Shown here in pieces: positions 17,588-25,020 of a stretch of DNA of 64,000 bases. Source of the stretch: JALYGY01 sp963800975. Its GTDB lineage: Bacteria; Actinomycetota; Rubrobacteria; Rubrobacterales; Rubrobacteraceae. Positions within the stretch are counted from its first letter, which is position 1. Every line of letters starts with the position of its first letter. Made by a program: the position numbers and the translations under genes. Location: assembly GCA_963800975.1 (NCBI GenBank), contig CAWDDB010000014.1, forward strand, positions 372,001-436,000, given 5' to 3'. Below the pieces are notes generated by a model that did no database searches, was not told the origin of the DNA, and worked only from the letters and a program-made list of their open reading frames with translations.

Positions 17588-18028
17588 CTAGCTCATCGAT
17601 CCAACCTCCCGCTTCGCGCCGTCTTGCATGGCGCCGGCCAGCAGCCCGTAGGTTGCCGCCCAGGCGTCCCTGACCTCCGGCGTGAAGGACTCCCCGAGAC
17701 CCTGCTCAAGCGTCCAAAGCAGCGCCGCCCCGACGGTCTCGTAATCCTCATCGCGCACGCCGTAGGAGACGTGCCTCCGTCCCAGGTCCTCTGCGGCGGG
17801 GACGAGCTCGTCGAGCCGGTCGAGCCCGCTGACGGCGAGCGTGATCATCTGCATCAGCTTGCGCCCCTGCTCCCGCATGGCCCGCTCATCTGCCGGGAAG
17901 GGGGCCTCGAGATCCGGGTCCACCTCGAAGAGCCTGCCGTAGAACAACCCGGCCGCGGGTTCGGAGATCGGGACCACTTGCTCCCAGGTCTCCTGCACCA
18001 GTTCCTTCTGTCGTCGTGTTACGCCCAC
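17588..18028 (-). CDS. Single-domain bacterial globin (haemoglobin-like)
   Basis: A 146-residue globin of the Vitreoscilla haemoglobin/flavohaemoglobin-head type, binding haem and O2 or NO in the cytoplasm. The proximal histidine is His86 in GRRHVSYGV; Tyr30 (LFYGRLF) is the B10 residue and Gln54 the likely E7 distal residue. There is no reductase domain, so it would need a separate reductase for NO detoxification. The start is GTG 18028 with an excellent AGGAGGTAA site. It sits between copies 2 and 3 of the secreted family, on the same strand, and may share transcription with them. Confidence 0.92.
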   Translation of the reverse strand: MGVTRRQKELVQETWEQVVPISEPAAGLFYGRLFEVDPDLEAPFPADERAMREQGRKLMQMITLAVSGLDRLDELVPAAEDLGRRHVSYGVRDEDYETVGAALLWTLEQGLGESFTPEVRDAWAATYGLLAGAMQDGAKREVGSMS

Positions 18029-18163
18029 TGCCTTACCTCCTCGCTCTCTCGCCGTTTGTCGTGTCAGCCGGCCTACCTCGGATGGCTCCGCCGCGCCGAC
18101 GTCCCGCTAGCCTCTCGCCCCGATACCGGCGCCTTCTCGGCCACGTACCTTCGCTGTGACCTG

Positions 18164-19063
18164 CTACCTCAGCGGGGGAAGGTCCGCGCAGTAGGCTTTC
18201 GCACCGATGTCGACGCCACTTGCACCGCCGTCCCGGTAAATCGCTAGCCATTGGTTGGTATCGCTCTGGAAACTACTCACGAGGGTGTCTCCGCTAGTGT
18301 CGAGGCTGAAGCCTCCTCCGCTCAGTGCCAGGTCTCCCGGGTCGCACGTGGCAAACCTGGGTGCAAAGGAGTTGCCTCCCGAGCCCGGCTCTCGACCCTG
18401 TACCTCGTAAATCTTGGTGGGAATGAAGGCCGTGGAGTCCTTGCCGTCGAGCTTGTCGGCGTTGTTGGCCACGCCGTTGGTCCCGCTGGCGAACGAGGTC
18501 GAGTCCTTTCCGTCGAGCTTGTCAGCGTCTTTGGCCTTGCCGTTGGTGCCGAGCGCGAAGGCCGCGGAGTCTTTGCCGTCGAGGTTGTTGGCGTCGCCGG
18601 CAAACTGCGCGTTCTGGGCCACCTGAGCGTTCTGGGCGTCTCCGGCGAAGGTCGCGAAGTCGGCGTTGACGGCATTCTTGGCCTTGGCGTTGACGCCCAG
18701 GAACGCGGCGGAGTCCTTGCCGTCCAGCTCATCGGCGCTGAGACCGGTGGCCGTCCCCGCCTCGGGGTTGGCCGTCAGCGGCGGGTTGTTCGGCGCCACC
18801 TTCAAGGAGAGAGCCGGCGCCGATGCGCCCCTCGATCCCGGAGACTGGTTCTGGATGCCGAGCATCGCCCCGTTGACGCTCCCCACCAGGGTGCTCGCGG
18901 CGTCCACCGCGTTCACCTTGCCCAGCTTGAAGGGGTTTCCTGGAACCGCAGCCAAAGCCGTGGTTGCTACCCCGAACATCAGGGCCAGCGTGACTGCGAG
19001 ACCGATGGTGAACACCGTCGCCTTGCCTATCCACATCACCTTCGTGGCGATTGTCCTGGTCAT
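18164..19063 (-). CDS. Secreted LDGKDS-repeat protein (copy 3, intact)
   Basis: A 299-residue unrecognised secreted or membrane-anchored protein. Residues ~10-40 are a hydrophobic export signal ending TALAAV. The core has four LDGKDS motifs at about 113, 161, 183 and 205; the last three are exactly 22 residues apart, each followed by a small-residue segment rich in Asn, Ala and Asp. The C-domain has Cys240 (TCDPGDLALSGGGF) and Cys292 in the terminal YCADLPPLR, possibly a disulfide. Similar LDG repeats occur in bacterial surface and fibre-like proteins. Start ATG 19063 follows AAAGGAAACGG. Function is unknown; a surface or matrix role is a guess. Confidence 0.8.
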   Translation of the reverse strand: MTRTIATKVMWIGKATVFTIGLAVTLALMFGVATTALAAVPGNPFKLGKVNAVDAASTLVGSVNGAMLGIQNQSPGSRGASAPALSLKVAPNNPPLTANPEAGTATGLSADELDGKDSAAFLGVNAKAKNAVNADFATFAGDAQNAQVAQNAQFAGDANNLDGKDSAAFALGTNGKAKDADKLDGKDSTSFASGTNGVANNADKLDGKDSTAFIPTKIYEVQGREPGSGGNSFAPRFATCDPGDLALSGGGFSLDTSGDTLVSSFQSDTNQWLAIYRDGGASGVDIGAKAYCADLPPLR

Positions 19064-19144
19064 CCTCGTCCGTTTCCTTTCTGATCGAGGAGCGGGACAT
19101 AACGCCCCGCCCCTTTTGTCACCACGAACCTTCGAGTTGAGCCG

Positions 19145-19789
19145 CTACCTCAGCGGCGGGAAGTCCGCGCAGCGCACCGTCACGTCGAACCTACCGCCGT
19201 TGCCAGGGTCTAGAAACCGCGTGGTCCAACCCCTGGGATCCGACTCATGCGGGTTGGTGGCCACGAACTCGTTACCGGTACCGGGCGTGAGATCGCTGCC
19301 TCCGCCGCCCAGGGCGATGTCCTCGGGGTCGCAGAAGGCGGAGATGGAAAAGACGTTTCCGGACCCAGGTCCGAATATCTCCCGGACCTCAGTGTAGGCG
19401 TTGTCGGGCAGGAAGTCGTCGCGGTCGGTTGCCTCCTCCAGGAAGTCGTTCGAGTTCCTGCCGTCGAGGGAGTCGACGTTGAGGCCCTGCACCTCGACCG
19501 CGGAGTTGACCGTCATCGGTGGCTTGCCGGGGGCGACCTGCAGGTCTAGGGCCGTGGCGTTGGGGCCGGCTGAGCCGTTGTTGATCCTGAGCATGGCGTT
19601 GTTGGTTGAGCCCGTGAGGCGGGTGAGGGTGTTCACGGCGTTGACCTGCCCCAACCTGAAGGGGTCGCCGGGGACGGCGGCGAGCGCCACGGTGGCGAGG
19701 CCGAGCACGAGGGCGAGCATCACCCCCACGCCCATGGCGACCGCGGTTGCCCTGCCGACCTGAATCGCTTTGTTTACTGCCGTGTGCAT
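19145..19789 (-). CDS. Secreted family protein (copy 4, intact, single LDG motif)
   Basis: A 214-residue paralogue of copy 3 with the same plan: hydrophobic export segment (ALVLGLATVALAAV), VPGDPFRLGQVNAVNTLTRL, an amphipathic NNAMLRINNGSAG strand, and a single VDSLDGRNSNDFLEE motif. The C-domain has CDPEDIALGGGG and ends RCADFPPLR. It lacks the repeat expansion of copy 3. The shared C-terminal pair of cysteines and the GGGG turn suggest a small disulfide-closed beta domain. The start is ATG 19789 with AGGAAAGGAACGAG upstream. The function is not known to me. Confidence 0.8.
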   Translation of the reverse strand: MHTAVNKAIQVGRATAVAMGVGVMLALVLGLATVALAAVPGDPFRLGQVNAVNTLTRLTGSTNNAMLRINNGSAGPNATALDLQVAPGKPPMTVNSAVEVQGLNVDSLDGRNSNDFLEEATDRDDFLPDNAYTEVREIFGPGSGNVFSISAFCDPEDIALGGGGSDLTPGTGNEFVATNPHESDPRGWTTRFLDPGNGGRFDVTVRCADFPPLR

Positions 19790-19945
19790 CTTTTCTCGTT
19801 CCTTTCCTGGTTGATCGATGATCGCTCCTGCTTTGCATGCGGATACATTTCGCGTCCACCCGCGCCGTGCTCTCCTACAAGGCGTCCTCCTCTCCGGTGG
19901 TGTTCGTGGGGTTGCGCTGTGCCGGGCGGATCCGGTCTTCGGGCC

Positions 19946-20806
19946 TTACCAGGCCTCGGAAGTCGTCTTCCTGGACCACGCGCCCGCTATGCTAGGGAGG
20001 GCGACCACGCCGCCGAGCGCTACGACCTCGTCGCGTATGCGCTCGTGCAGCGTCTCGATGCCGACCTCCTCGGCGCCCGCCACGCCGAGCTTCTCCGCCA
20101 TGGGGAGCAGGCTCCTCACAACCGCGGCGAGGTAGCCGTAGCCGGCGTACTCGGGACCGCCGCCGACGATGCGCTCGGCCCAGGTGGTGGGGGCCGGCAG
20201 CCCGGCCTCGACGAAGTCGGGGTACATCTTGAGGCCCATCTCCATCTCCGTGCCGGCGCGCCTGAGGGTGCCCTGGATGAGATCGTAGGTGCGCTCCCAC
20301 AGCGCGGCGCGCGGGTGGGAGGGGGCACCGTCTCCCAGGATGTACTCCTGGAAGGCAACCACCCCGCCGGGGCGCACCTGGCCCGCGATGCGACGCAGCA
20401 CCTCGACCGGGTCCGCCACGTACATCAGGACGAAGCGGCCCACGGCGGCGTCGAAGGGCTCCCCGAAGCCGAGGTCCCTCACGTCCCCCTCGACGAACTC
20501 CACGTTCGTGAGCCCCAGCGCGCGGACCCGTTCGGTAGCGTTCTGGAGGACGAGGGAATCCCTGTCGACGCCGACGACCTCGCCCTCGGGGCCGACGAGC
20601 GAGGCGGTCAGGAGCGAGACGTCCCCCACCCCGCACCCGACGTCCAGCACGCGCATGCCGGGGCCGATGCCTGCCTCGAGGAACAGGCGCCGCGTCAGGT
20701 GACCGAGAAAGACGTCCTGTTCGGTGAGACGGCGGCGCTCTTCCTCCGAGTGTCCCAGCGCGTAGATCGCGTCACCGTTGCGCTCGACCTTCGTTTGCGT
20801 CGTCAT
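19946..20806 (-). CDS. Class I SAM-dependent methyltransferase
   Basis: A 286-residue Rossmann-fold methyltransferase. Motif I is VLDVGCGVGDVS (about 53-64), followed by an acidic VVGVDRDS strand that binds the SAM ribose, then EGDVRDLGF and VRPGGVVAFQEY. The C-terminal ~110 residues (YPDFVEAGLP, GYGYLAAVVRSLLP) would form the acceptor site and do not identify a substrate. It stands alone, starting at ATG 20806 with AAAGGA upstream; small-molecule or lipid methylation is possible. Confidence 0.88.
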   Translation of the reverse strand: MTTQTKVERNGDAIYALGHSEEERRRLTEQDVFLGHLTRRLFLEAGIGPGMRVLDVGCGVGDVSLLTASLVGPEGEVVGVDRDSLVLQNATERVRALGLTNVEFVEGDVRDLGFGEPFDAAVGRFVLMYVADPVEVLRRIAGQVRPGGVVAFQEYILGDGAPSHPRAALWERTYDLIQGTLRRAGTEMEMGLKMYPDFVEAGLPAPTTWAERIVGGGPEYAGYGYLAAVVRSLLPMAEKLGVAGAEEVGIETLHERIRDEVVALGGVVALPSIAGAWSRKTTSEAW

Positions 20807-20856
20807 CCTTTTTCGCTCCTTTGTCTGGTGTTTTTTGTGTTGTGCTCCGGTTGTGC

Positions 20857-21030
20857 CTAGTCCTCCTCGCCCAACGCGTGGAGCGCCGGGTCGTCTCCCC
20901 GGTATTCGAGGCGCAGCAACTTTTCCAGGTACGCAATCTCCTCGCGCTCGCCCTCGCCGAGCACCCTGCCGAACCTCGCGACCTCGTCCAACGCCAGTCT
21001 GTAGGCGGCAATCTCAGATTCGCTGTTCAT
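20857..21030 (-). CDS. Small acidic protein of unknown function (57 aa)
   Basis: ATG 21030 is preceded by AAAGGAGGAG at ideal distance, giving a 57-residue protein of Glu/Leu-rich helices: MNSESEIAAYRLALDEVARF, then GEGEREEIAYLEKLLRLEYR and an acidic end GEED. A longer frame upstream to 21114 lacks this signal. It is predicted to be soluble and helical, perhaps a small binding partner. It lies 50 bases upstream of the methyltransferase, same strand, and may be co-transcribed with it. Confidence 0.7.
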   Translation of the reverse strand: MNSESEIAAYRLALDEVARFGRVLGEGEREEIAYLEKLLRLEYRGDDPALHALGEED

Positions 21031-21121
21031 GGCTTCTCCTCCTTTGGCTCCTTTCTCGAGGAGCCCTCGCCCGACGTCAATCAGCAGCATGGGCCACGGG
21101 CTTACCCGTGGCATCGCGAGG

Positions 21122-21168
21122 ATTACGCAACCAGGGGGAGATGCCGAGAATGCGCAAGGTTGCGTAAT
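21122..21168. repeat. 11-bp inverted repeat (possible terminator or operator)
   Basis: ATTACGCAACC at 21122-21132 pairs exactly with GGTTGCGTAAT at 21158-21168 around a 25-base loop. It lies between two small minus-strand genes, about 92 bases before the 57-residue protein's start. No T-run follows on either strand, so a regulatory site is as likely as a terminator. Confidence 0.5.
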
Positions 21169-21310
21169 GCAAATGAACTAGTCCTCAGGCGTCGGGTCTC
21201 GGCTTGCGGACCTCGGTGGTGGTTCGTGGGGCGTTTCGCGAACCCCGTCCCCAAAGTTCTGCGTCCAGGGCGGATCCGTCGCGCCTCCCGATACCTATGC
21301 GCTTGGCAGC

Positions 21311-21511
21311 CTAAGCGGCTGGTGCCCTCCGCTCCCTCGCCCGACGTCTCGCATCCGCGATCACGTGCGCCCTGGTGTGTTCGGGCAACCAGGAGAGGTA
21401 GTCCAGGTGTCCGCACTTCGGGCATTCGAGCGCCTCTATGCCGTGGGTGTCCGTGATGGGCTTCCTCTCCTGGACCTCGCCTGATCTGCCGCAGTAGCAG
21501 GTCTCTCGCAT
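21311..21511 (-). CDS. Small zinc-ribbon-like protein (66 aa)
   Basis: A 66-residue basic protein with two cysteine pairs, TCYCGRSGE near the start and ECPKCGHLDYL near residue 30, which would chelate one zinc ion. The C-terminus is strongly basic (ARRRARERRAPAA) and could contact nucleic acid. I choose ATG 21511 because GAGGAGG lies eight bases upstream; GTG 21520 or ATG 21517 would add three or two residues. It resembles the short YgiT/CXXC small proteins in having a CXXC pair only. The function is unknown. Confidence 0.7.
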   Translation of the reverse strand: MRETCYCGRSGEVQERKPITDTHGIEALECPKCGHLDYLSWLPEHTRAHVIADARRRARERRAPAA

Positions 21512-21520
21512 CCTCATCAC

Positions 21521-21832
21521 CTCCTCGGAGCGTGGTTTGCATCCTCAAAGTACCGGGCGTGCATTCCCGGGCGGTAGAGGATAGCTTCCCGATGTGGACG
21601 GGCAGAATCTCCCGGGAATTTCATACCGTCCGGCGAAGCGGTTCGCCGTTCGCCTCGCTAGGCGACACGGTACGAGAGGAGGTGCTCCCGAGTCATCGGG
21701 CGGTTTCCCGAGCCAACCGGGAAATACTTTCCGGCCGCGCCGGGAACGGGTCTTGAGAGGCGACCGTATCGGGTAGAACGGTGAAGACGGTTTGCTAGAC
21801 TTGACCCTTCGGAGCAGCGGAGAGGAGACGAA
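21521..21832. other. Gene-free divergent region before phosphofructokinase
   Basis: No open frame with a ribosome site or RNA gene was seen in these 312 bases. The region divides the minus-strand zinc-ribbon gene from plus-strand pfkA and should hold promoters for both. TTGAGA at 21753 with TAGAAC at 21774 (15-base spacer) and TAGACT at 21796 are weak promoter candidates. GGAGAGGAGACG just before 21833 is the pfkA ribosome site. Confidence 0.5.
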
Positions 21833-22882
21833 ATGGCCGAGGTACGCCGGGTAGGAATGCTGACGGGAGGCGGGGACGCCCCTGGGTTGAACGGTGTGAT
21901 CCGGGCCGTCACCACGCGCTGCATCGAGGACTACGGCTACGAGGTCGCCGGCATAAAGCGCGGCTGGGCCGGCCTTCTCGCTCCTCAGGAAGACTCCGTG
22001 GAGCCCCTCTCCGTGGACGACGTCCGCTACATCCTGCAGGAGGGCGGCACGATGCTCCTCTCCTCCCGCACCAACCCGTACAAGAACGAGGGCGACGCCC
22101 AGAAGGTCGTGGACAACCTCGAAGAGTTCGGCATCGACGCCCTCGTCGCCATCGGCGGCGACGACACTCTAGGGGTCGCCAAGAGGCTCCACGACGACTT
22201 CGGGGTGCAGGTCATAGGGTGCCCCAAGACCATAGACAACGACCTCTCGGCGACCGACACGACCTTCGGCTACGACACGGCCGTCTCGATCGCCACCGAG
22301 GCCATAGACAGGCTCAGGACCACGGCCAGGAGCCACGAGAGGATCATCGTGGTCGAGGTCATGGGGCGGCACGCGGGTTGGATCACCTGGGGCGCGGGCG
22401 TCGCCTCCGCCGCGAACGTCACGCTGATACCCGAGGTGGAGCCCGACCTCGACGCGATCACCGACCTCTTCAAGAGGCGCGCCGAGCGGGGCGAGAAGTG
22501 GGGCCTCGTCGCCGTTAGCGAGGGCGTCACCTTCAGCGAGGACTTCATGACCCAGTCGGCCGAGAAGGACGAGTTCGGCCACGTCCGCCTCGGCGGCGTC
22601 GGTGAGGGCCTGGCCGGGGAACTCAAGGAGCGCACCGGCATAGACACCCGCCACGTCGTGCTCGGGCACCTGCAGCGCGGCGGCACCCCGACCGCCTTCG
22701 ACCGCATCCTCTCGACCCGCTACGGGCTCAGGGCAGCCGAGGCCGTCAAGAACGGCGAGTGGGGCCAGATGGTGGCGCTAAGGGGCAACGACATCGTAAC
22801 CGTCTCCCTCGACGAGGCGACCGCAGAGACGAAGACCGTCCCCGACGACCTGTACAGGGCAGCCGAAACCTTCTTCGGCTAA
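21833..22882 (+). CDS. 6-phosphofructokinase, PPi-type active site
   Basis: A 349-residue PfkA-superfamily enzyme converting fructose 6-phosphate to fructose 1,6-bisphosphate. GGGDAPGLNGVIR forms the phosphoryl-donor loop; GGDDT (108-112) and PKTIDND (131-137) form the active site; MGRHAGW and LGHLQRGG bind the sugar. ATP-dependent enzymes have Gly at the second position of GGDG and usually PGTIDND. Asp111 with Lys132 is the known signature of PPi-dependent members, so reversible PPi use is predicted. The length, similar to actinobacterial group III enzymes, agrees. ATG 21833 follows GAGGAGACGAA. Confidence 0.93.
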   Translation: MAEVRRVGMLTGGGDAPGLNGVIRAVTTRCIEDYGYEVAGIKRGWAGLLAPQEDSVEPLSVDDVRYILQEGGTMLLSSRTNPYKNEGDAQKVVDNLEEFGIDALVAIGGDDTLGVAKRLHDDFGVQVIGCPKTIDNDLSATDTTFGYDTAVSIATEAIDRLRTTARSHERIIVVEVMGRHAGWITWGAGVASAANVTLIPEVEPDLDAITDLFKRRAERGEKWGLVAVSEGVTFSEDFMTQSAEKDEFGHVRLGGVGEGLAGELKERTGIDTRHVVLGHLQRGGTPTAFDRILSTRYGLRAAEAVKNGEWGQMVALRGNDIVTVSLDEATAETKTVPDDLYRAAETFFG

Positions 22883-22910
22883 CCCCGGGGTCTGGCACCC
22901 GCAAAGCGAC

Positions 22911-23072
22911 GTGCGATCCCCGGCGTGGATGGTCGCCTACGCCGTGATGCTGGTCCTCCTGGGCGCGGCCTACGCGACGTTGGTGTTCGTCGGCCCCCGA
23001 GCGGCTCTCTACATCACGGTGGCCGCGCTAGCGGCGGCGCTGGTCGCCGTGTACCTGACGTTCCGGAGGTGA
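22911..23072 (+). CDS. Tiny hydrophobic membrane protein (53 aa)
   Basis: GTG 22911 to TGA 23072 encodes two hydrophobic helices, MVAYAVMLVLLGAAYATLVF and AALYITVAALAAALVAVYL, joined by a short GPR turn and ending in FRR. It follows pfkA by 28 bases on the same strand. No strong ribosome site is visible and ATG 22929 is an alternative start, so expression is uncertain. The two-helix pattern with a positive C-terminus is unlikely to be accidental. No family recognised. Confidence 0.5.
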   Translation: MRSPAWMVAYAVMLVLLGAAYATLVFVGPRAALYITVAALAAALVAVYLTFRR

Positions 23073-23122
23073 CGCAGAATCCGGGTAAACGCTTCCGGGA
23101 AACCGCAAGCCCCAACCCGGTT

Positions 23123-23170
23123 GTAGGGACGCCCCGGCGAAGTAGAGACGCCCCGCCGGGGCGTCCCTAC
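23123..23170. repeat. Palindromic repeat variant (17-base arms)
   Basis: GTAGGGACGCCCCGGCG at 23123-23139 pairs perfectly with bases 23154-23170. The loop contains GTAGAGACGCC, a partial second copy of the left arm. It is a sequence variant of the GTAGGGGCG palindromes and lies in the convergent gap between the tiny membrane gene and accA, 48 bases after the accA stop codon. Confidence 0.85.
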
Positions 23171-23218
23171 AGGGAACCCAACGTCTCCGGATCGAGCACC
23201 GGTCGACCGGAAATCGTA

Positions 23219-24181
23219 TCAGCCGTCCGTCCCGTTCGCGTGGGTGCCGATACGCCGGTAACGCTCGTGGCGGGCCTCGACGAGCGCCTCGGGATCCGCG
23301 TCGGCGAGGCCGGAGATCACACGGTCCAGAGTGTCGCCGACCTCGCGGATGGCCGCCCTGGGCTCCTTGTGGGCCCCTCCGAGCGGTTCCGGGAGCACCT
23401 CGTCGACGATGCCGCGCTGTTTCAGATCCCTCGCCGTCAGCTTGAGCGCCTCGGCCGCCTCGGCGGCCCGCCCCGCATCGCGGAAGATTATCGAGGCGCA
23501 CGCTTCCGGCGCTATGACCGAGAGGTAGGAATTCTCGAGCATGCCGACGTAGTCGGCCACGGACATGGCCAGCGCGCCGCCGGAGCCGCCCTCGCCGATT
23601 ATGACGGAGACGACGGGGACGGGTGCCCTTGCCAGCGCCATGAGGTCGGCCGAGATCGCCCAGGCCTGGCCCCGCTCCTCGCCCGTGCGTCCGGCGTAGG
23701 CCCCCGGCGTGTCGACGAGCACCACGATCGGGAGCCCGAAGCGCCCGGCCAGCGCGTAGAGCCTCTCCACCTTGCGGTAGCCCTCGGGATGGGCCATGCC
23801 GAAGTTGCCCTTCACGCGGCTCTTGGTGTCGGCGCCCTTGTCGTGGCCGACCAGTATCACGTTGTGGCCGCCTCGGGTGAGCCTGGCGAAGCCCCCGCGA
23901 ACCGCCGGGTCGTCGCCGAACAGGCGGTCGCCGGAGAGCTCGTAGAAATCGTCGGAGAGCTCGTCCCGGTAGGCGCGGAAGTTCGGGCGGTCCGGGTGGC
24001 GAGCCACCTGCACGCGCTGGTACGGCGAGAGGTTCGAGTAGATACGCCGCTTGGCGGCCTCGAGGGCGCTCTCGAGGCGCGAGATCTCCTCCTGCAGCCC
24101 GGAGCTGGGGCCCGCGAGCCGGTGCAGCTCGGCGATTCGCTCCTCAAGGTCGTTTATCGGGCGCTCGAACTCGAGGATCAC
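23219..24181 (-). CDS. accA: Acetyl-CoA carboxylase carboxyltransferase alpha subunit
   Basis: A 320-residue AccA. With AccD it transfers the carboxyl group from carboxybiotin to acetyl-CoA, making malonyl-CoA for fatty acids. Family landmarks are FERPINDLEERIAEL at the N-terminus, LVGHDKG, NFGMAHPEGYRK, VDTPGAYAG, EERGQAWAI and IIGEGGSGGALA. GTG 24181 overlaps the accD stop (GTGA), so the subunits are translationally coupled, giving equal amounts. No biotin carboxylase or carrier gene is present in the window. Actinobacteria often use fused acyl-CoA carboxylases instead, so the separate AccA/AccD arrangement is informative. Confidence 0.96.
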   Translation of the reverse strand: MILEFERPINDLEERIAELHRLAGPSSGLQEEISRLESALEAAKRRIYSNLSPYQRVQVARHPDRPNFRAYRDELSDDFYELSGDRLFGDDPAVRGGFARLTRGGHNVILVGHDKGADTKSRVKGNFGMAHPEGYRKVERLYALAGRFGLPIVVLVDTPGAYAGRTGEERGQAWAISADLMALARAPVPVVSVIIGEGGSGGALAMSVADYVGMLENSYLSVIAPEACASIIFRDAGRAAEAAEALKLTARDLKQRGIVDEVLPEPLGGAHKEPRAAIREVGDTLDRVISGLADADPEALVEARHERYRRIGTHANGTDG

Positions 24182-25020
24182 GAGACGAACCCCAGCAGCC
24201 GCTCGATATCTCCCCTCAGCGCGAGGCGGTGCACGATCCTGTCGACCATCCCGTGGTCCCTCTGGAACTCGGCGGTCTGGAAGCCCTCGGGGAGCCTCTC
24301 GCGGGTCGTCTGCTCTATGACCCTGGCGCCGGCGAAGCCGATCCTGGCGCCAGGCTCGGCGACGATCACGTCCGCGGCCGTCGCGAAGGAGGCGGTCACG
24401 CCGCCGAAGGTGGGGTCCGTGAGCACCGAGACGTAGGGCCACGAGCCGTCCATGTACCTGGAGAGCGCGACGCTGGTCTTGGCCAGCTGCATAAGGGAGT
24501 AGATGCCCTCGTACATCCTGGCCCCACCCGACGCGGAAACGACCACGAGCGGCAACCCGTCGGCGGTGGCGTGCTCTATGGTCCTCGCCACCCGCTCGCC
24601 GACGACGCTCCCCATCGACCCCCCGATAAACCGGAAATCCATGACCGCGAGCGCCACGGGGCGTCCCCCGATCTTCCCGACCCCGCTCACGACCGCGTCG
24701 GCCAGGCCCGTGTTCTTGCGCGCCCGCGCGAGCCGCTCCTCGTACCCCTCGAAGCCGAGGGGGTCCCCAGCCTCCATGCCCCGGTCCTGCTCCTCGAAGC
24801 TCTCCGCGTCGGTGAGGAGCCGGATCCGCCCCGGCGCGGGCAGCGGGTAGTGGAACTCGCAGTGGGGGCAGACGTTGAACCGGGCCAGGAGATCCTTCTC
24901 GTAGATCGGCTGCCCGCACCTCTCGCACTTGGTGAATCCGGCGTCCATCGGGCCGATACCGCTCTCGGTCTCGGGAACGGTCCGCGCGTACTCGCGCCGC
25001 TTGCTAAGCCAGTTCCTGAT
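24178..25020 (-). CDS. accD: Acetyl-CoA carboxylase carboxyltransferase beta subunit
   Basis: AccD carries the four-cysteine zinc ribbon (CERCGQPIYEKDLLARFNVC) and the crotonase fold with VVSASGGARMYEG, TDPTFGGVTASFA and GFAGARVIEQT. The start is unclear. Protein similarity with other AccD N-termini begins at IRNWLSKRREY (about 25020), but no ATG, GTG or TTG lies there; an AUC or CUG start after GGGGGGCGCT is possible. The nearest standard starts are ATG 25098, 95 bases inside trpA, and ATG 24948, which would drop the basic N-terminus but keep the zinc ribbon. It follows trpA in the trp operon. Confidence 0.93.
   Translation of the reverse strand: MRNWLSKRREYARTVPETESGIGPMDAGFTKCERCGQPIYEKDLLARFNVCPHCEFHYPLPAPGRIRLLTDAESFEEQDRGMEAGDPLGFEGYEERLARARKNTGLADAVVSGVGKIGGRPVALAVMDFRFIGGSMGSVVGERVARTIEHATADGLPLVVVSASGGARMYEGIYSLMQLAKTSVALSRYMDGSWPYVSVLTDPTFGGVTASFATAADVIVAEPGARIGFAGARVIEQTTRERLPEGFQTAEFQRDHGMVDRIVHRLALRGDIERLLGFVS

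Noticed and set aside
18414..18740. Regularly spaced near-identical DNA units (TTGCCGTCGAGCTTGTCGGC) resembling a CRISPR array
   Set aside because: Units are 66 bases apart in frame within an intact coding sequence and encode the LDGKDS protein repeats; spacers are also similar to each other, and no cas genes are present.
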